This document shows, one piece after another, positions 46,217 to 56,675 of a stretch of 64,000 bases of DNA. This DNA is from Magnolia sinica (Eukaryota > Streptophyta > Magnoliopsida > Magnoliales > Magnoliaceae), in assembly GCF_029962835.1 (NCBI RefSeq), contig NC_080584.1, forward strand, positions 82,364,862 to 82,428,861, read 5' to 3'. Every line of letters begins with the position of its first letter. Positions within the stretch are counted from its first letter, which is position 1. A program made the translations under genes and the position numbers. Below the pieces are notes generated by a model. It saw nothing but the letters and a program-made list of their open reading frames with translations, ran no database searches and had not been told where the DNA came from.

Positions 46217-46440
46217 CCTATAGATATTGGTCTTATGGCTATTTGATCATTAGATTAAAGTGATGTTTTTGAGGGATGAGTAACCAAAGGTGGAAGCCAC
46301 ATGGTGAAAGATCATTTTATCAAAGTAATTTATGAGAGTGACGGGTAATCAAAAGGGAACTCCATGTGATGAATGATAATAAATCTTTCTTGGTAACGTA
46401 ACGATGGATCATACATTCCCTCTCAAAAAATTGTTTATTT

Positions 46441-46997
46441 ATTATTATTTTTTCTCTTTTGGAGACGCAAAAAAGGGGGAATTGTCATATTTGATGGCTG
46501 AAATTACAAATTCAAATGAAAGTACGGCAAAACTCACCATTTTTTATTTTTTATTTTTTCGGAAATTCCATTTCAAAATGCATAACAAGAACAATTCAAT
46601 CTTAAACAAACAGAACAAAAACAAAAAAAAACAAAAAACAAAAAAAAAAAAAAGAAGCCATTTTTGTTAGTCGTTGTGTCTATGTAGGTGCATGGATGAG
46701 TGGAAATCTGGATCATTCAAATCATTGCCCCATTGTGGATGGAGAATAGCTTAAAAGTCGTGAGAATGGAATAATTTCAACCATCTGGTTTTGCTTGTGA
46801 ATTTGGACCATTGATCATTTCATTCATAACCGTCCATTTGAAATCTACCAGTTGGATTATTCTGATTATCCAATTAGTGTCATTTTCAGGCTATGGTTCA
46901 TCCACAATAGGCCCTACACATTCCACACAAAGATTGACACACGACGCGCCATGTGAATGTGGATGGCCATAACCATCACAAATCAATGTAGATTTCC
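46441..46997. other. Between the intron copy and NAC; probably NAC 3' flank
   Basis: An A-rich tract (46617-46654) and AT-rich DNA, then 46680-46990 with no recognised feature. No match to the WRKY intron continues here, so the duplicated segment ends near 46440. I cannot identify a poly(A) signal with confidence. Confidence 0.4.
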
Positions 46998-47810
46998 TTA
47001 CCAAAAATCAATCGAATCCAAATGAGCAGCGCCGAGATCGCTGATCATCTTCCTTTTTTCGTTGATGGAATCTTCAGCCAGAGAGTGAGAAGCATGGTCG
47101 CCCGTTGACAAACTATCAGCTCTCGCCACCTTCAATGGATTTTGATGAGAAATTTCACCTAAACTGCTACTCCTATCACCCTCTCTAATGCAAAAATCGA
47201 TATTGGGTGTTGTCCCACTCGTCATCGTGACCGTTGGCTGTTGATCAAACGATGTTAGGCTCATCGATTTTTTGAATACTCGGCATACGCTACATTCATT
47301 TCGTAACTTTGGAACTGCATCCGAAGATGATGGTTCTTCAAGGGCTTTATACTCATGTAACACCCAGTCGGTTCTATCCCCTCTGGGGGCAAACCCTTTA
47401 TAGAAAACCATGGTTTTCTTCCGGCCGATGACTCTATTGTTGGAGGAGATGCTGCGATCCTTGCCGGTCGCTTTCCAGTACCCCGACGGCGTTTTTCGGT
47501 TCTGCCTTCCTGTCGGGGCTTCTTGCATTGGACTGAAGAAATACCATTCATTAGTATCTCTGATGAGCGACTCACCCGGGAGCTGCCAAGGGTCGAGAGT
47601 GAAAACGTCGACAACAGGAATAACACGGTCCAAGTCCTCTCTCTTCTCTCGCTTGCTACGCAGGTAGAATCCCACCAGTTCTTCATCTGTTGGGTGGAAT
47701 CTACAACCTACTGGGAGATTGCTCATAGCTCCCTTTTTTGTTGTTGTGGCAACGTCGGTGGCGGCGTCGGCGACTTTGGTTGCTGTAGTTCTCTCTCCCT
47801 CTCCCTCCAT
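46998..47810 (-). CDS. NAC-domain transcription factor, intronless (ANAC036/061/090-like)
   Basis: NAC proteins are nuclear, plant-specific transcription factors. The start at 47810 gives 270 residues; a 28-residue, T/A-rich N-terminal extension precedes MSNLPVGCRFHPTDEELVGFYL (subdomain A). Next come DRVIPVVDVFTLDPWQLP (B), NEWYFFSPM and KTPSGYWKATGKDR (C), NRVIGRKKTMVFYKGFAPRGDRTDWVLHEY (D) and CSVCRVFKK (E): all five subdomains in order, no frame break. A short divergent C-terminal tail of about 90 residues follows. The DRVIPV.DV..LDPWQLP signature is most like the ANAC036/061/090 branch. The NAC domain is in one exon, whereas most NAC genes have introns inside it, which suggests a retrocopy or intron loss. 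The next upstream in-frame codons run through a transposon and are not counted. Confidence 0.88.
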   Translation of the reverse strand: MEGEGERTTATKVADAATDVATTTKKGAMSNLPVGCRFHPTDEELVGFYLRSKREKREDLDRVIPVVDVFTLDPWQLPGESLIRDTNEWYFFSPMQEAPTGRQNRKTPSGYWKATGKDRSISSNNRVIGRKKTMVFYKGFAPRGDRTDWVLHEYKALEEPSSSDAVPKLRNECSVCRVFKKSMSLTSFDQQPTVTMTSGTTPNIDFCIREGDRSSSLGEISHQNPLKVARADSLSTGDHASHSLAEDSINEKRKMISDLGAAHLDSIDFW

Positions 47811-48037
47811 CTTTATCCTCTCTCTGTTGTTGTTGCTGTTGCTCTCTTCTCTCTCACCCTTTGTTGTTATTGTAATTGAGGTTGTTGTTCCCTCTCCTGC
47901 CCTTTGTTGCTCAAACCCTAGAAAGATCAACGGGGGTGATCTAGTCTTTTCACATACAAGAGGGGAAATCCATATCGACTGACAAACAGGGAAATACAGA
48001 GTATCCAGACTCAAGAGAGATCTACACGCCGCGTGTG
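47811..48037 (-). promoter_or_regulatory. NAC 5' UTR or proximal promoter
   Basis: CT-rich on the plus strand with GTTGTTGTT and CTCTCTCC tracts. It is bounded upstream by a foldback element at 48038. The part 47928-48037 recurs at 55904-56014. No TATA box could be placed reliably. Confidence 0.45.
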
Positions 48038-48562
48038 GGAATGGATTGGCTACTCCCCCGGCGACCAGCCAATGGCTGATGATCGGTGCTCTGTGGGCCC
48101 CACCATGATGTATTTGTTTCATCCATGACGTCCATATATTTTTATAGATCATTTTATTATTTGATACCGAAAATGAGATATATCCCAATCTCAAGGGGAT
48201 CACATTACAGGAAACAGTGTTGAATGAACGTGGACCATTAAAAACTTTTTGAGGGCCATAAAAGTTTTGGATCAAGATGATCTTTGTTTTTTCCGCTCAT
48301 CTGGTCTGTATGACCTAATAAACAGATTGGATGTCAAATAAACAGTAAAGTGGGCCTTAGGATGATTTTAATGGTGGATCTCCAGTCACTATTGTTTCCA
48401 TGTGGTGTGGTACCTTAGATTTATATCCCTTAATTTTTGGATAAAGCTATAAAATGATCTTAAAAAATGGATGAACGGAATGGATGAAACATTAATACCC
48501 CCATCCGGAGAACCGAACATCAGCCGCGGGGCTGGTGGCAGGGGCGTAGCCAATCCGTTTCC
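48038..48562. mobile_element. Foldback element, family A, about 230 bp upstream of the NAC start
   Basis: Left end GGAATGGATTGGCTACTCC, right end GGGCGTAGCCAATCCGTTTCC, full-length inverted arms with the shared core. The same insertion at the same site is present in the duplicated segment at 56015-56549, so it predates that duplication. Confidence 0.8.
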
Positions 48563-49803
48563 GTGCGAGAGTATCACTTGAGCCTCAGAATCACCCCCAT
48601 CCGTAAAGCTTATTACAGCTATACCCCTTAAATTCGGAAACGCCACTGGAAGCGTGAAATGATGCCACTGTCATCAACTTCGACAATCGATACCGTTCAC
48701 CCGTCGGCTCAGGTACTTTTTGGTCACGGAACCAAAAGAGGAAGCGGATTGGCTGGTGTACCTCACACCAGCTCAGCTATATTTATTGAAGTCCTTCTAT
48801 TGCTCGATGTCCAAGCCAACTACTGTTGTAGGCGATTTTGAAATGATAGGATTTATCCTTCTAATTGGATATTTTTTACCTTACATTTCAGACATTTCTT
48901 TCAAAGGTGATTATAGGCTTTGGATTTCTCAATGGAATTACGATAAATAAAAGAATTAAAAACTAAAAAGACTAATAACACCAATTTTATTAATTTATAT
49001 TTGAAGCTTAGTATAACCAGTAGATATACAAAATAAATAGAAAAATAAGTAAAAAATAATACCTGTGATCATCTACGTAAACAAACAATCAGGGCATGTA
49101 GTCAATAGGATGCAACCAGAGTGTAATATTCCAAGCAAGGACTCAATTGATCAAAGATCCAACGATGGTAGATTATGAATATTTAAACTACTCCTAAGCG
49201 TATTGCAATTATAACCCCTAAGCGTACTACAACTATGGCATTGGACAGTAATAATTTAACCTAACCTAAACTCTAGACATTCTGCAATGTACCTGGATAG
49301 AAGTGAAGGAATTAAACTAAAATAAGTAGCATTGCGCTATGTAGAAAGATTGTGTTTAGAGTAGGCCCAAGCTTTTTACCGTGTGCTCCTTATATAGTTC
49401 GGGAGGAGGCAAACCCTTGTTGGGTTTCCTTGTTGGTCCAGGATCCTTGACGATTATGATGCGGGATCATTTTCCAATCTTCTTAGCTTGGCCAAAGAGA
49501 TCTACGAAAGTCATGGTATCAAACCATTTTCAAATCTCCTTGCCAACATGACTATAGAGATCCGTAGACGTTATGTGATCAATCTCACTAGACCCGAATT
49601 CTTCACTTCTTCCTTCGATTTCCTTCCATTTTGAGAAGAACATACTTCTCGAACCTTCGTAATCATTGCGAAAGCGTCATTTGTCTTTGGGAGGATCTCC
49701 CATTTTAACAGGATTATGTGAGATGACTTTGCCGAGCATATCCAAATTATAATAAGATTACTATCTTTGTGGGTCGTTATAAACTTGTTGGGCATGCTAC
49801 TTC
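48563..49803. other. Upstream of NAC: duplicated flank, then AT-rich unresolved DNA
   Basis: 48563-48786 (GAGAGTATCACTTGAGCCTCA and on) is paralogous to 56550-56710. It includes the left terminus of a family B element (GGAAGCGGATTGGCTGGTGT at 48741) that breaks off near 48786. 48790-49800 is AT-rich with no gene I can recognise. Confidence 0.5.
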
Positions 49804-51829
49804 TGTCACGCCCCAAACTCAGAAACCGGACTCACAAAATTTTCGATCACCGAATTCGGTGTTGACAGCCTCTGCAATACCCCATTATCGGCTCTTTGCG
49901 TTCACACGCCAGATTCCGATCCTGAGAAGGAGGATTTTTTTTTTATACATTCAACTCATAATAAGCATAACCTCAAGCATACCCAAATCACAAAGGCAAC
50001 ATCATCATCACATATCCACTAATATAATCATTTGAGTACAATGCTGAAAGGAAAATACATAAATTGAAAATCAAGCTCCAGAAGACCGCTGCACGCTCCA
50101 AGCTCAACAATGCTGTAACCTAACATCTCCTGCACGCATCTATCGTGCATAAGCTTATAGAAAGCTTAGAGGGTGGTGTAAGTGTGTGCACAAGTGCCAA
50201 GTATTCAATACAATGTCATCATTATATAAGACTGGAAATACTGGTGACCATAAATCGTTCAATATCAGAATAAACAGATATACGAACAAGATCATGAATT
50301 ATCAGAGTAAGCAGAAATACTAACAAGAGCAGGAATTATCAGAGTAAACAAAAATACTGAGAAAGTCATAAATCACACGATAACAGAGTAAGCGAAAATA
50401 TTGATAAGTGCATAAATCATACAATATTAAAATACATAATACAAATCAGTATGCAAATGAAGAGTCGTAGAGAGCCAAATATCAGATGTAGAGGATGCAA
50501 TGCAATATACATTCCTAATAAGTAAAAGGAATAATGTCAACCATACCATATGCTACGGATGTAATGCAACATGCAGTGCAAATGGAATGACCATGCTGGA
50601 GTGTGAAGTCGGTATGGTAGTACGTAGTATCATAGGCTATGGGGTCCATCACAATGGACTCTATCCAAACTAGTCCCATACTTAATTTGAATGGTCAGAC
50701 CCAATGTGGTAAACTCCTGATCTCAGGTTAGTCGCGCGCTCCAACCGAAATCCTGCCCATTGCGAAGGTAAACGTAACAAATAGTTGTGCACCACCAACC
50801 CGAGTGGATAGTGAATGATGAATGAATGAATAAGTATGCAACTCCTACTCACTAAGTCCATATATCAGTACGGTTCATCTCTAGGATCATCACCGCGGTT
50901 TAGTACACTCCAAATGGCACTGCCGCTCTCCCAGCCGCATAGTCCAAGTGAGCGTAAGAAACCTCACTATCCGCCTGGCCAATAGTCTGCCAATACCTAT
51001 CCGGCATGTCGATAGCGGACCCATTCACGAGCTGGTCAAACTCAGCCTAGTATTGCCCCCTACCTTAAGGCGGGTAAGGCCACACCCCCTCCCAACCGAC
51101 CACGATACAGTGGGAGACGCGGCCTCCTGGTATTTGGCACTCGGGCACTCATGTATCCACTCGGTCTCGACGTTGGGGCGTCTCCTGGCCACGGAGGTTC
51201 AGGGATTTTCACCCAGGGACATCTATGGCACCCGTATGCTAGAACCAAACATTTCCGGCGTCCCATTTGGTCATCCACGATATGCCTGTGGAGGTTACGA
51301 CCCTGATGTCGCTAGGACGTACAGTAATCATAATGCGATATGCATGAGTCATACAATCCAGTCATGCATCAATCCTGTGCACACCGCGTGCTCAAGTGAG
51401 ATAACCTCTGCCTATCAGGGAGTCTCATAACAATATGCTCAATGACATATGCAATGATCAACCACATCTCATAACAAATATGCAGATGATGTGTATGGGC
51501 ATGTATCATGATGCTATACTGTCACATACTCATAACGGTATTAGCAACCTGCATCGACAATTGACCTCGACAATGTGGACATTTAACCAACATTGCCCCC
51601 AAGGAATGGCCCTCATGGATCCTAGCATATAGTGGACCCATGACCTCACACAAGGGCCAAATATAGAACACCATGGGCCTTACTCAAGAGCTTAATACAT
51701 ATCACGATAGGCCTCTCACATGGGCCTCATATACATCACAATAGACTCCATCGCCTGAACCTCAAATGCATCACAATGGACCTCAACTACGGATCGCATA
51801 TACATCTATAGGTCTTGACAATCGGCCTC

Positions 51830-52190
51830 GGCAATCAAAATCGGCCTCGACAATCGAAATCAGTAATCGGCCTCGATCGATAATCAGTCTCGATTGATAT
51901 TCTACAATCGGTCAAGATAGATCAAAATCGATAATCGACCTCGATCGATAATCAGCCTCGATCGATAATCAACAATCGGCCACGACAAATCAGAATCGGT
52001 AATCGGCCTCGATCGATAATCAGCCTCGATCGACAATCAACAATCAGTTGCGACAAATCAGAATCGGTAATCGGCCTCGATCGATAATCAGCCTCGATCG
52101 ACAATCAACAATCAGTTGCGACAAATCAGAATCGGTAATCGGCCTTGATCAATAATCAGCCTCGATCGATATTAGGCAATCGGCCGATCA
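51830..52190. repeat. 68-bp tandem repeat rich in TCGATCGA
   Basis: CAGAATCGGTAATCGGCC starts at 51991, 52059 and 52127, i.e. a 68-bp period; less regular units extend the array on the left from about 51830. Each unit carries the self-complementary word CTCGATCGA twice and GACAAATCAG once. Found in solo LTR 2 but not in solo LTR 1. Confidence 0.88.
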
Positions 52191-52199
52191 AGGCCTAAG

Positions 52200-54900
52200 G
52201 GAAGGTCACAGTGTGGACATCTAATCAATATTTCTCCCAAGGAGTGGCCCACATAAGGGATTCATATACAACGTAGTGGCCACACATACATCACATTGGG
52301 CCTCATTTATGAGCCTCACATGCATCGCATTGGGCTTTATACAAGGGCCTCAAGTGTATCGCAATGGGCCACGCCCACGGGCCTCAAATACATCACAATG
52401 GGCCTCGCCCATGGGCCTCAAATACATCAGAATGGGCCATGCCCACGGGCCCCATATACACAACAGGTGGGCCCTGCACATGGGCCTCATATGCATCAAA
52501 TGAGTCACGCGTCATGGGCCTAATACATATCACAATGGGCCTTACCCATAGGCCACAAATCGATTACAATGGGCCTCAAATATACATCACAGGTGGGCCT
52601 TGCACATGCAGCAAGTGGGCCTACTTATCACAGCTGGGCCTACCAGCGGTCTAGCCAAAGAACGGACTGGATAACATACACGTCATGGTGGGTTGCATCA
52701 TTGGGCCGCACCAATGGACCTCATATATATCAAGTGGGCCGCATAAATGGACGGCGTGAACATACGTAACACGGTGGGTCCTCCCATGATATGGGTTGTG
52801 GAGGTTTTGCATTTCACGGTGAGAGCTTGGATCACAACTAAAATTATTTCAATAATTGCAGGTGCAACATATATATCACTGCACACTATCATTCTATGGG
52901 ACACATGGCTCACTAATGATGATCGGCACTGTCCAAACATTGGACATGTAAATCAGCACTGTCCAATCATTGCCCAGAACCTTTGGACGGTGCGGATATG
53001 CAACAAATCATTAAGGTGGACCCCATGGCTTGCTGACATCGATACAGCAGCCATATAGCTGGTGTGACCCGCTGGTCCACCATCCAAGTGGACGGTTTGG
53101 ACATAACACATGTCATGGTGGGCCACAGATGATCGGTAGGATGAAACACATATATCACAGTGGCCTTACATGGATGGACGGTGAGATCTAACGCACCCTC
53201 ATGATCCAGACCCACAGAACTTGTGACGTCATGCAGTGGGACCCGCTGCTGAATGATTTGGGTATAAATACATCAAGGTGCGTCCAGCACATCCCACGTG
53301 CTGGACGGTGCACGCACAGCAGGTGGGTCCCATGCTTCCAAAACAGACGGACAGCTTGGATAAAGCGTACATCACAGTGGTGCCCCACATCCACCGTCCA
53401 GATGATGGACGGTCTGGATGGCTTTCCAATAGATGGTGAAAAAAATAATAATAAATAAATAAAACACATACATCTGGCTAGACCCACAGGGCTGTTGATG
53501 TCTCGGCAGTGGGCCCACCGTCCAGAAAACGGACGGACGGCTGGGATGAATTACATACGGTCAAGGTGGGTCCCACGCTGCATGAATGCAGAACACGTGC
53601 AGGGTGGGCGGCACCAATAAAACACTTACATTACGGTGATTCCACCGTCCAGAAAACCTCTGGACAGTGAAACATATAATCAAGGTGGATCCCACGTGGT
53701 GGGCCACGCTCCTATTATAACATAATAATATTATATTATATAATACATGAGTCATGAGGTGGGTCCCACGTGGTGGGCCACCCTCCTATTATAAAATAAT
53801 ATTATTATATTATACTGTATGTATATCACATGATATAATATTATATAATATTTTATTTCATTGTTTGAAAAAGGTCCAGCGTCTAAACCTTTGGGACGCT
53901 GGACGGATGATTTAGGTTTAGGATGGGTGCGTCAAGGTGGGGTCCACGTGCTGAATGCACAAGTCTTCAAGGTCGGCCTCACATCCAATGTGCCACACGT
54001 GCTGTTGTGCAGCATGGAAGAAATGCATATATCATGATGTGGCCAGTCAGACGGACGGCGTAGGGGCAATGAATGGACGGTGTGGGACGGAATACGGACA
54101 TCATGTGGGCCACGTCCACAGATTTTGCTGATGTCATGCAGTGGGACCCACACCCAGAAGATGGACGATTGGCGTGAATATAGCACATACAGAAGGTGGG
54201 TCCTCACCGTCCACAAACGCTCGACGGTTTGGATAAGATACATACATCACGGATGGCCCTACACAACATTGTCCATCACTGGATGGTACGGGTACAACAT
54301 ACATACATCCAAGGTGGGGTCCACATCCCAGCTGGACGGTGGGGATCCCACACGTGCAGGGTGGGTCCCACCGTCAACAAATGGACGAACGATTGGAAAA
54401 TAACACACCTTATGATTAGACCCACATAACGTGCTGACGATCAATACAGCAGCTTTAAAGCTGTTTGTAAGGTACAGCAGCCACTCCTTTATCACAGTAG
54501 GTAGGTCCCACGTGGGGCCACCACAATATTATATTATGGTAATATATTATTATTATTATTATTATTATAAAAATAAAAATAACACACTGAAAGATGTGTT
54601 TTCCCTTCATACAGTCCAGCAGCGTCTGCTGCTGGACGTCCAATGGCTGGACGGTATGGATGGTAGAGATAAAACCCGTATATCACAATGGGGGCCACAG
54701 CACACATCATGGTGGGTCCCACCATTTGGACGGTTTAGATATAACACATGTATCATGTGGGACCCACAAAACCTACTGACGTCAATCAGCCGGTTGGGGT
54801 CCCACTGTTGAATGGTTTGGATGCAACACATGTATCACGGTGGGCTCCACGGTGATGGATGGTGTGGATATGTCACGCGCATCGGGTGGGCCGCACATCA
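52200..54900. repeat. Degenerate array of foldback-like words inside solo LTR 2
   Basis: 52250-52740: units of ATACATCACAATGGGCCTCA type, about 30-60 bp apart. 52740-54900: longer units with GGACGGTNTGGATANAACACA and ACATCACGGTGGGTCCCACC, roughly every 60-90 bp, with short AT insertions (53710-53870, 54530-54580 including (ATT)n). The wording equals the arms of the foldback families. Confidence 0.7.
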
Positions 54901-55903
54901 AGAGGGAGAGGGAAAAAAAGGAGAGAAAGAGAGAGAGGGGGGGGGGGAGGAAGCACCCACCATGATCTTCTACTTCTTCTTCTTCTTCCCATGGGTTCAT
55001 AAGCCTCCTAGGACCCCTTTCAATGGTGGAGATGGGCTTCTAAGGGTTAGATTAAGTGGGATCTAAAGGTAAGAGGGTTGGAAATGGAGCTTGCCTAGGA
55101 CGTCCATGGCTAGCAATGAAAGTGAAGAAGAAGAGAGAGAAAGTGAGAGGATAGAGAGAGTGAAAGGATGGGTTGTAAGAGGTGTAATAATGAGTTTTGA
55201 AAAAAAAAAGAGAGCATTTATGAGGTAGGCTAGGTAAGGGGGGTAGGTTAGGTTGTAGAATAGGGTGATGTCATCCCTAGGATGACATCATTCTCATTAT
55301 GATTATGGGGAAACGTGTACACCATGGCCCGCAACGTGCGGTCCACCGCTATGATCGTACACGGGTCATATCTTGGGATCTAGACGTCGGATTGATGCAC
55401 GAGACGCGGCATCGGAATCGTAGCAACGACATGGTCGCAATGGCATAGGACTCGGGTTGAACTGACTCGGGTGTACAGGGTGTGACTCGCAGTCAAGCGC
55501 AAATGAAATCTACAGGTCGCGGGTCGCCAGAATTCGACCGGGAGGACCGCAGAGGCATATGGAATGGTACGAGCTAGGATACAGGTCTTACATACTTCGA
55601 CCACATGTGTCATTGATATTAGGTCTACATACTTGTCACTCATTGCAGTGTCTTATCTATAGACATGCGTACAACTCTATGGTATTCTGCTTTTGGCAGG
55701 TGACATGCCACCGAAAGATGTGAGACAAAATATCATCAGTGCACGAGTAAGATTTTATCCATAATTTAGTAGATATGTCAAAAATTACGGTATTTTATTG
55801 GTCTACGTGGATGCACCAAGACAAGGGTAAACAATGCCCCCACGTCCCTTCATATCAGAAGATGTGATGGGTAAACAGTATAGGTTGTAGAATACCCTTA
55901 CTA

Positions 55904-56675
55904 CAACGGGGGTAATCTAGTCTTTTCACATAAAAGAGGGGGAATCTGTATCAACTAACAAATAGGGAAATACAGAGGATCTAGACTCAAAAGAGATCTA
56001 CACGCCGCGTGTGGGGAACGAATTGGCTACTGCCCTGTGACTAGCCAATGGCTGGTGGTTGGTGCTCTGTGGGCCCCACCATGATGTATTTGTTTCATCC
56101 ATGACGTCCATCTATTTTTATAGATTTTTATTATATGATACCAAAAATGAGATACATCCCCATCTCAAGTGGATCACATTACAAGAAATAGTGTTGAATG
56201 AATGTCTACCATTAAAAACTTTTTGGGGGCCATAAAAGTTTTGGATCAAGTTGATATTTGTTTTTTCCCTTCATCTAGGTTTGTATGACCTAATAAACAG
56301 ATTGGATGTCAAATAAAAAGTACAGTGGGCCTTAGGATGATTTTAATGGTGGATCTCCAATCACTATTGTTTTCCTGTGGTGTGGTCCACCTTAGATTTA
56401 TATCCCTCTAATTTTTTGGATAAAGCCCTAAAATGATCTTTAAAAATGGATGAACGGAATGGATGAAGCACATAAATCATGGTGGGGCCCACAGAGAACC
56501 GAACACCGGCCACTGGGCTGGTGGCAGGGGGAGTAGCCAATTCGTTTTCATGTGAGAGTATCACTTGAGCCTCAGAATCACCCTCATCCATTACGCTTAT
56601 TATGGTCATCAACTTCAACCATCAATACCGTTCATCCGTCAGCTCAGGTACTTTTTAGTCACGGAACCAAAAATG
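55904..56675. repeat. Direct duplicate of the NAC 5' flank (47928-48786), no coding part
   Basis: GGGGGTAATCTAGTCTTTTCAC, ATCTACACGCCGCGTGTGG, the family A element, then TATCACTTGAGCCTCAGAATC and CACGGAACCAAAA occur in the same order and orientation. NAC coding sequence is not included. The duplicate starts within the NAC leader. Confidence 0.82.
56015..56549. mobile_element. Foldback element, family A, second copy of the NAC-upstream insertion
   Basis: Paralogue of 48038-48562 in the duplicated segment: GGAACGAATTGGCTACTGCC on the left, GGGGGAGTAGCCAATTCG on the right, with the shared core. Confidence 0.8.

Larger units (their letters stand above)
42787..46440 (-). repeat. Inverted copy of WRKY intron 2 ending at the LRR exon acceptor
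   Basis: Read on the minus strand, the sequence from 46440 down to 42787 follows the WRKY intron 3480-7569 in the same order: CATGTGG near 46305, the CCAAATTCATGAA repeat near 45320, AATTATGCATAGT near 45105, TTTTGTGTGGCAGAAAT near 44330, TTTTAGCCC near 44275, ATCGCTTGCTAATAG near 43072 and the tract TTTTCCTGATTATAGCTTG just before the AG. It lacks the gypsy derivative and instead carries private MITEs at 43190-43899 and about 45495-46216. It is therefore probably the intron upstream of the LRR exon. Confidence 0.85.
49804..55592 (+). mobile_element. Giant solo LTR 2 (5.8 kb) with 6-bp flanking repeat
   Basis: Begins TGTCACGCCCCAAACTC and ends GGTCTTACA, matching the termini of solo LTR 1. 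The flanks are TACTTC on both sides (49798-49803 and 55593-55598). The first kilobase (CACAAAGGCAACATCATCA, GAAGACCGCTGCACGCTCCA, TATCGTGCATAAGCTTATA, AGAGGGTGGTG) is collinear with solo LTR 1, as is the end (GAGACGCGGC, ATCGCTGGAG / GACCGCAGAG, TACGAGCTAGGATA). The middle differs by expansion of tandem arrays. No coding sequence, primer site or internal domain. Confidence 0.8.

Noticed and set aside
47811-48275. 155-codon in-frame extension upstream of the NAC start
   Set aside because: It reads through a family A foldback element and the leader. Domain comparison supports starts at 47810 or 47726.
51830-52190. CRISPR-like spaced repeat
   Set aside because: Units are contiguous 68-bp tandem repeats without unique spacers, in a plant LTR. 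CRISPR arrays are not expected here.
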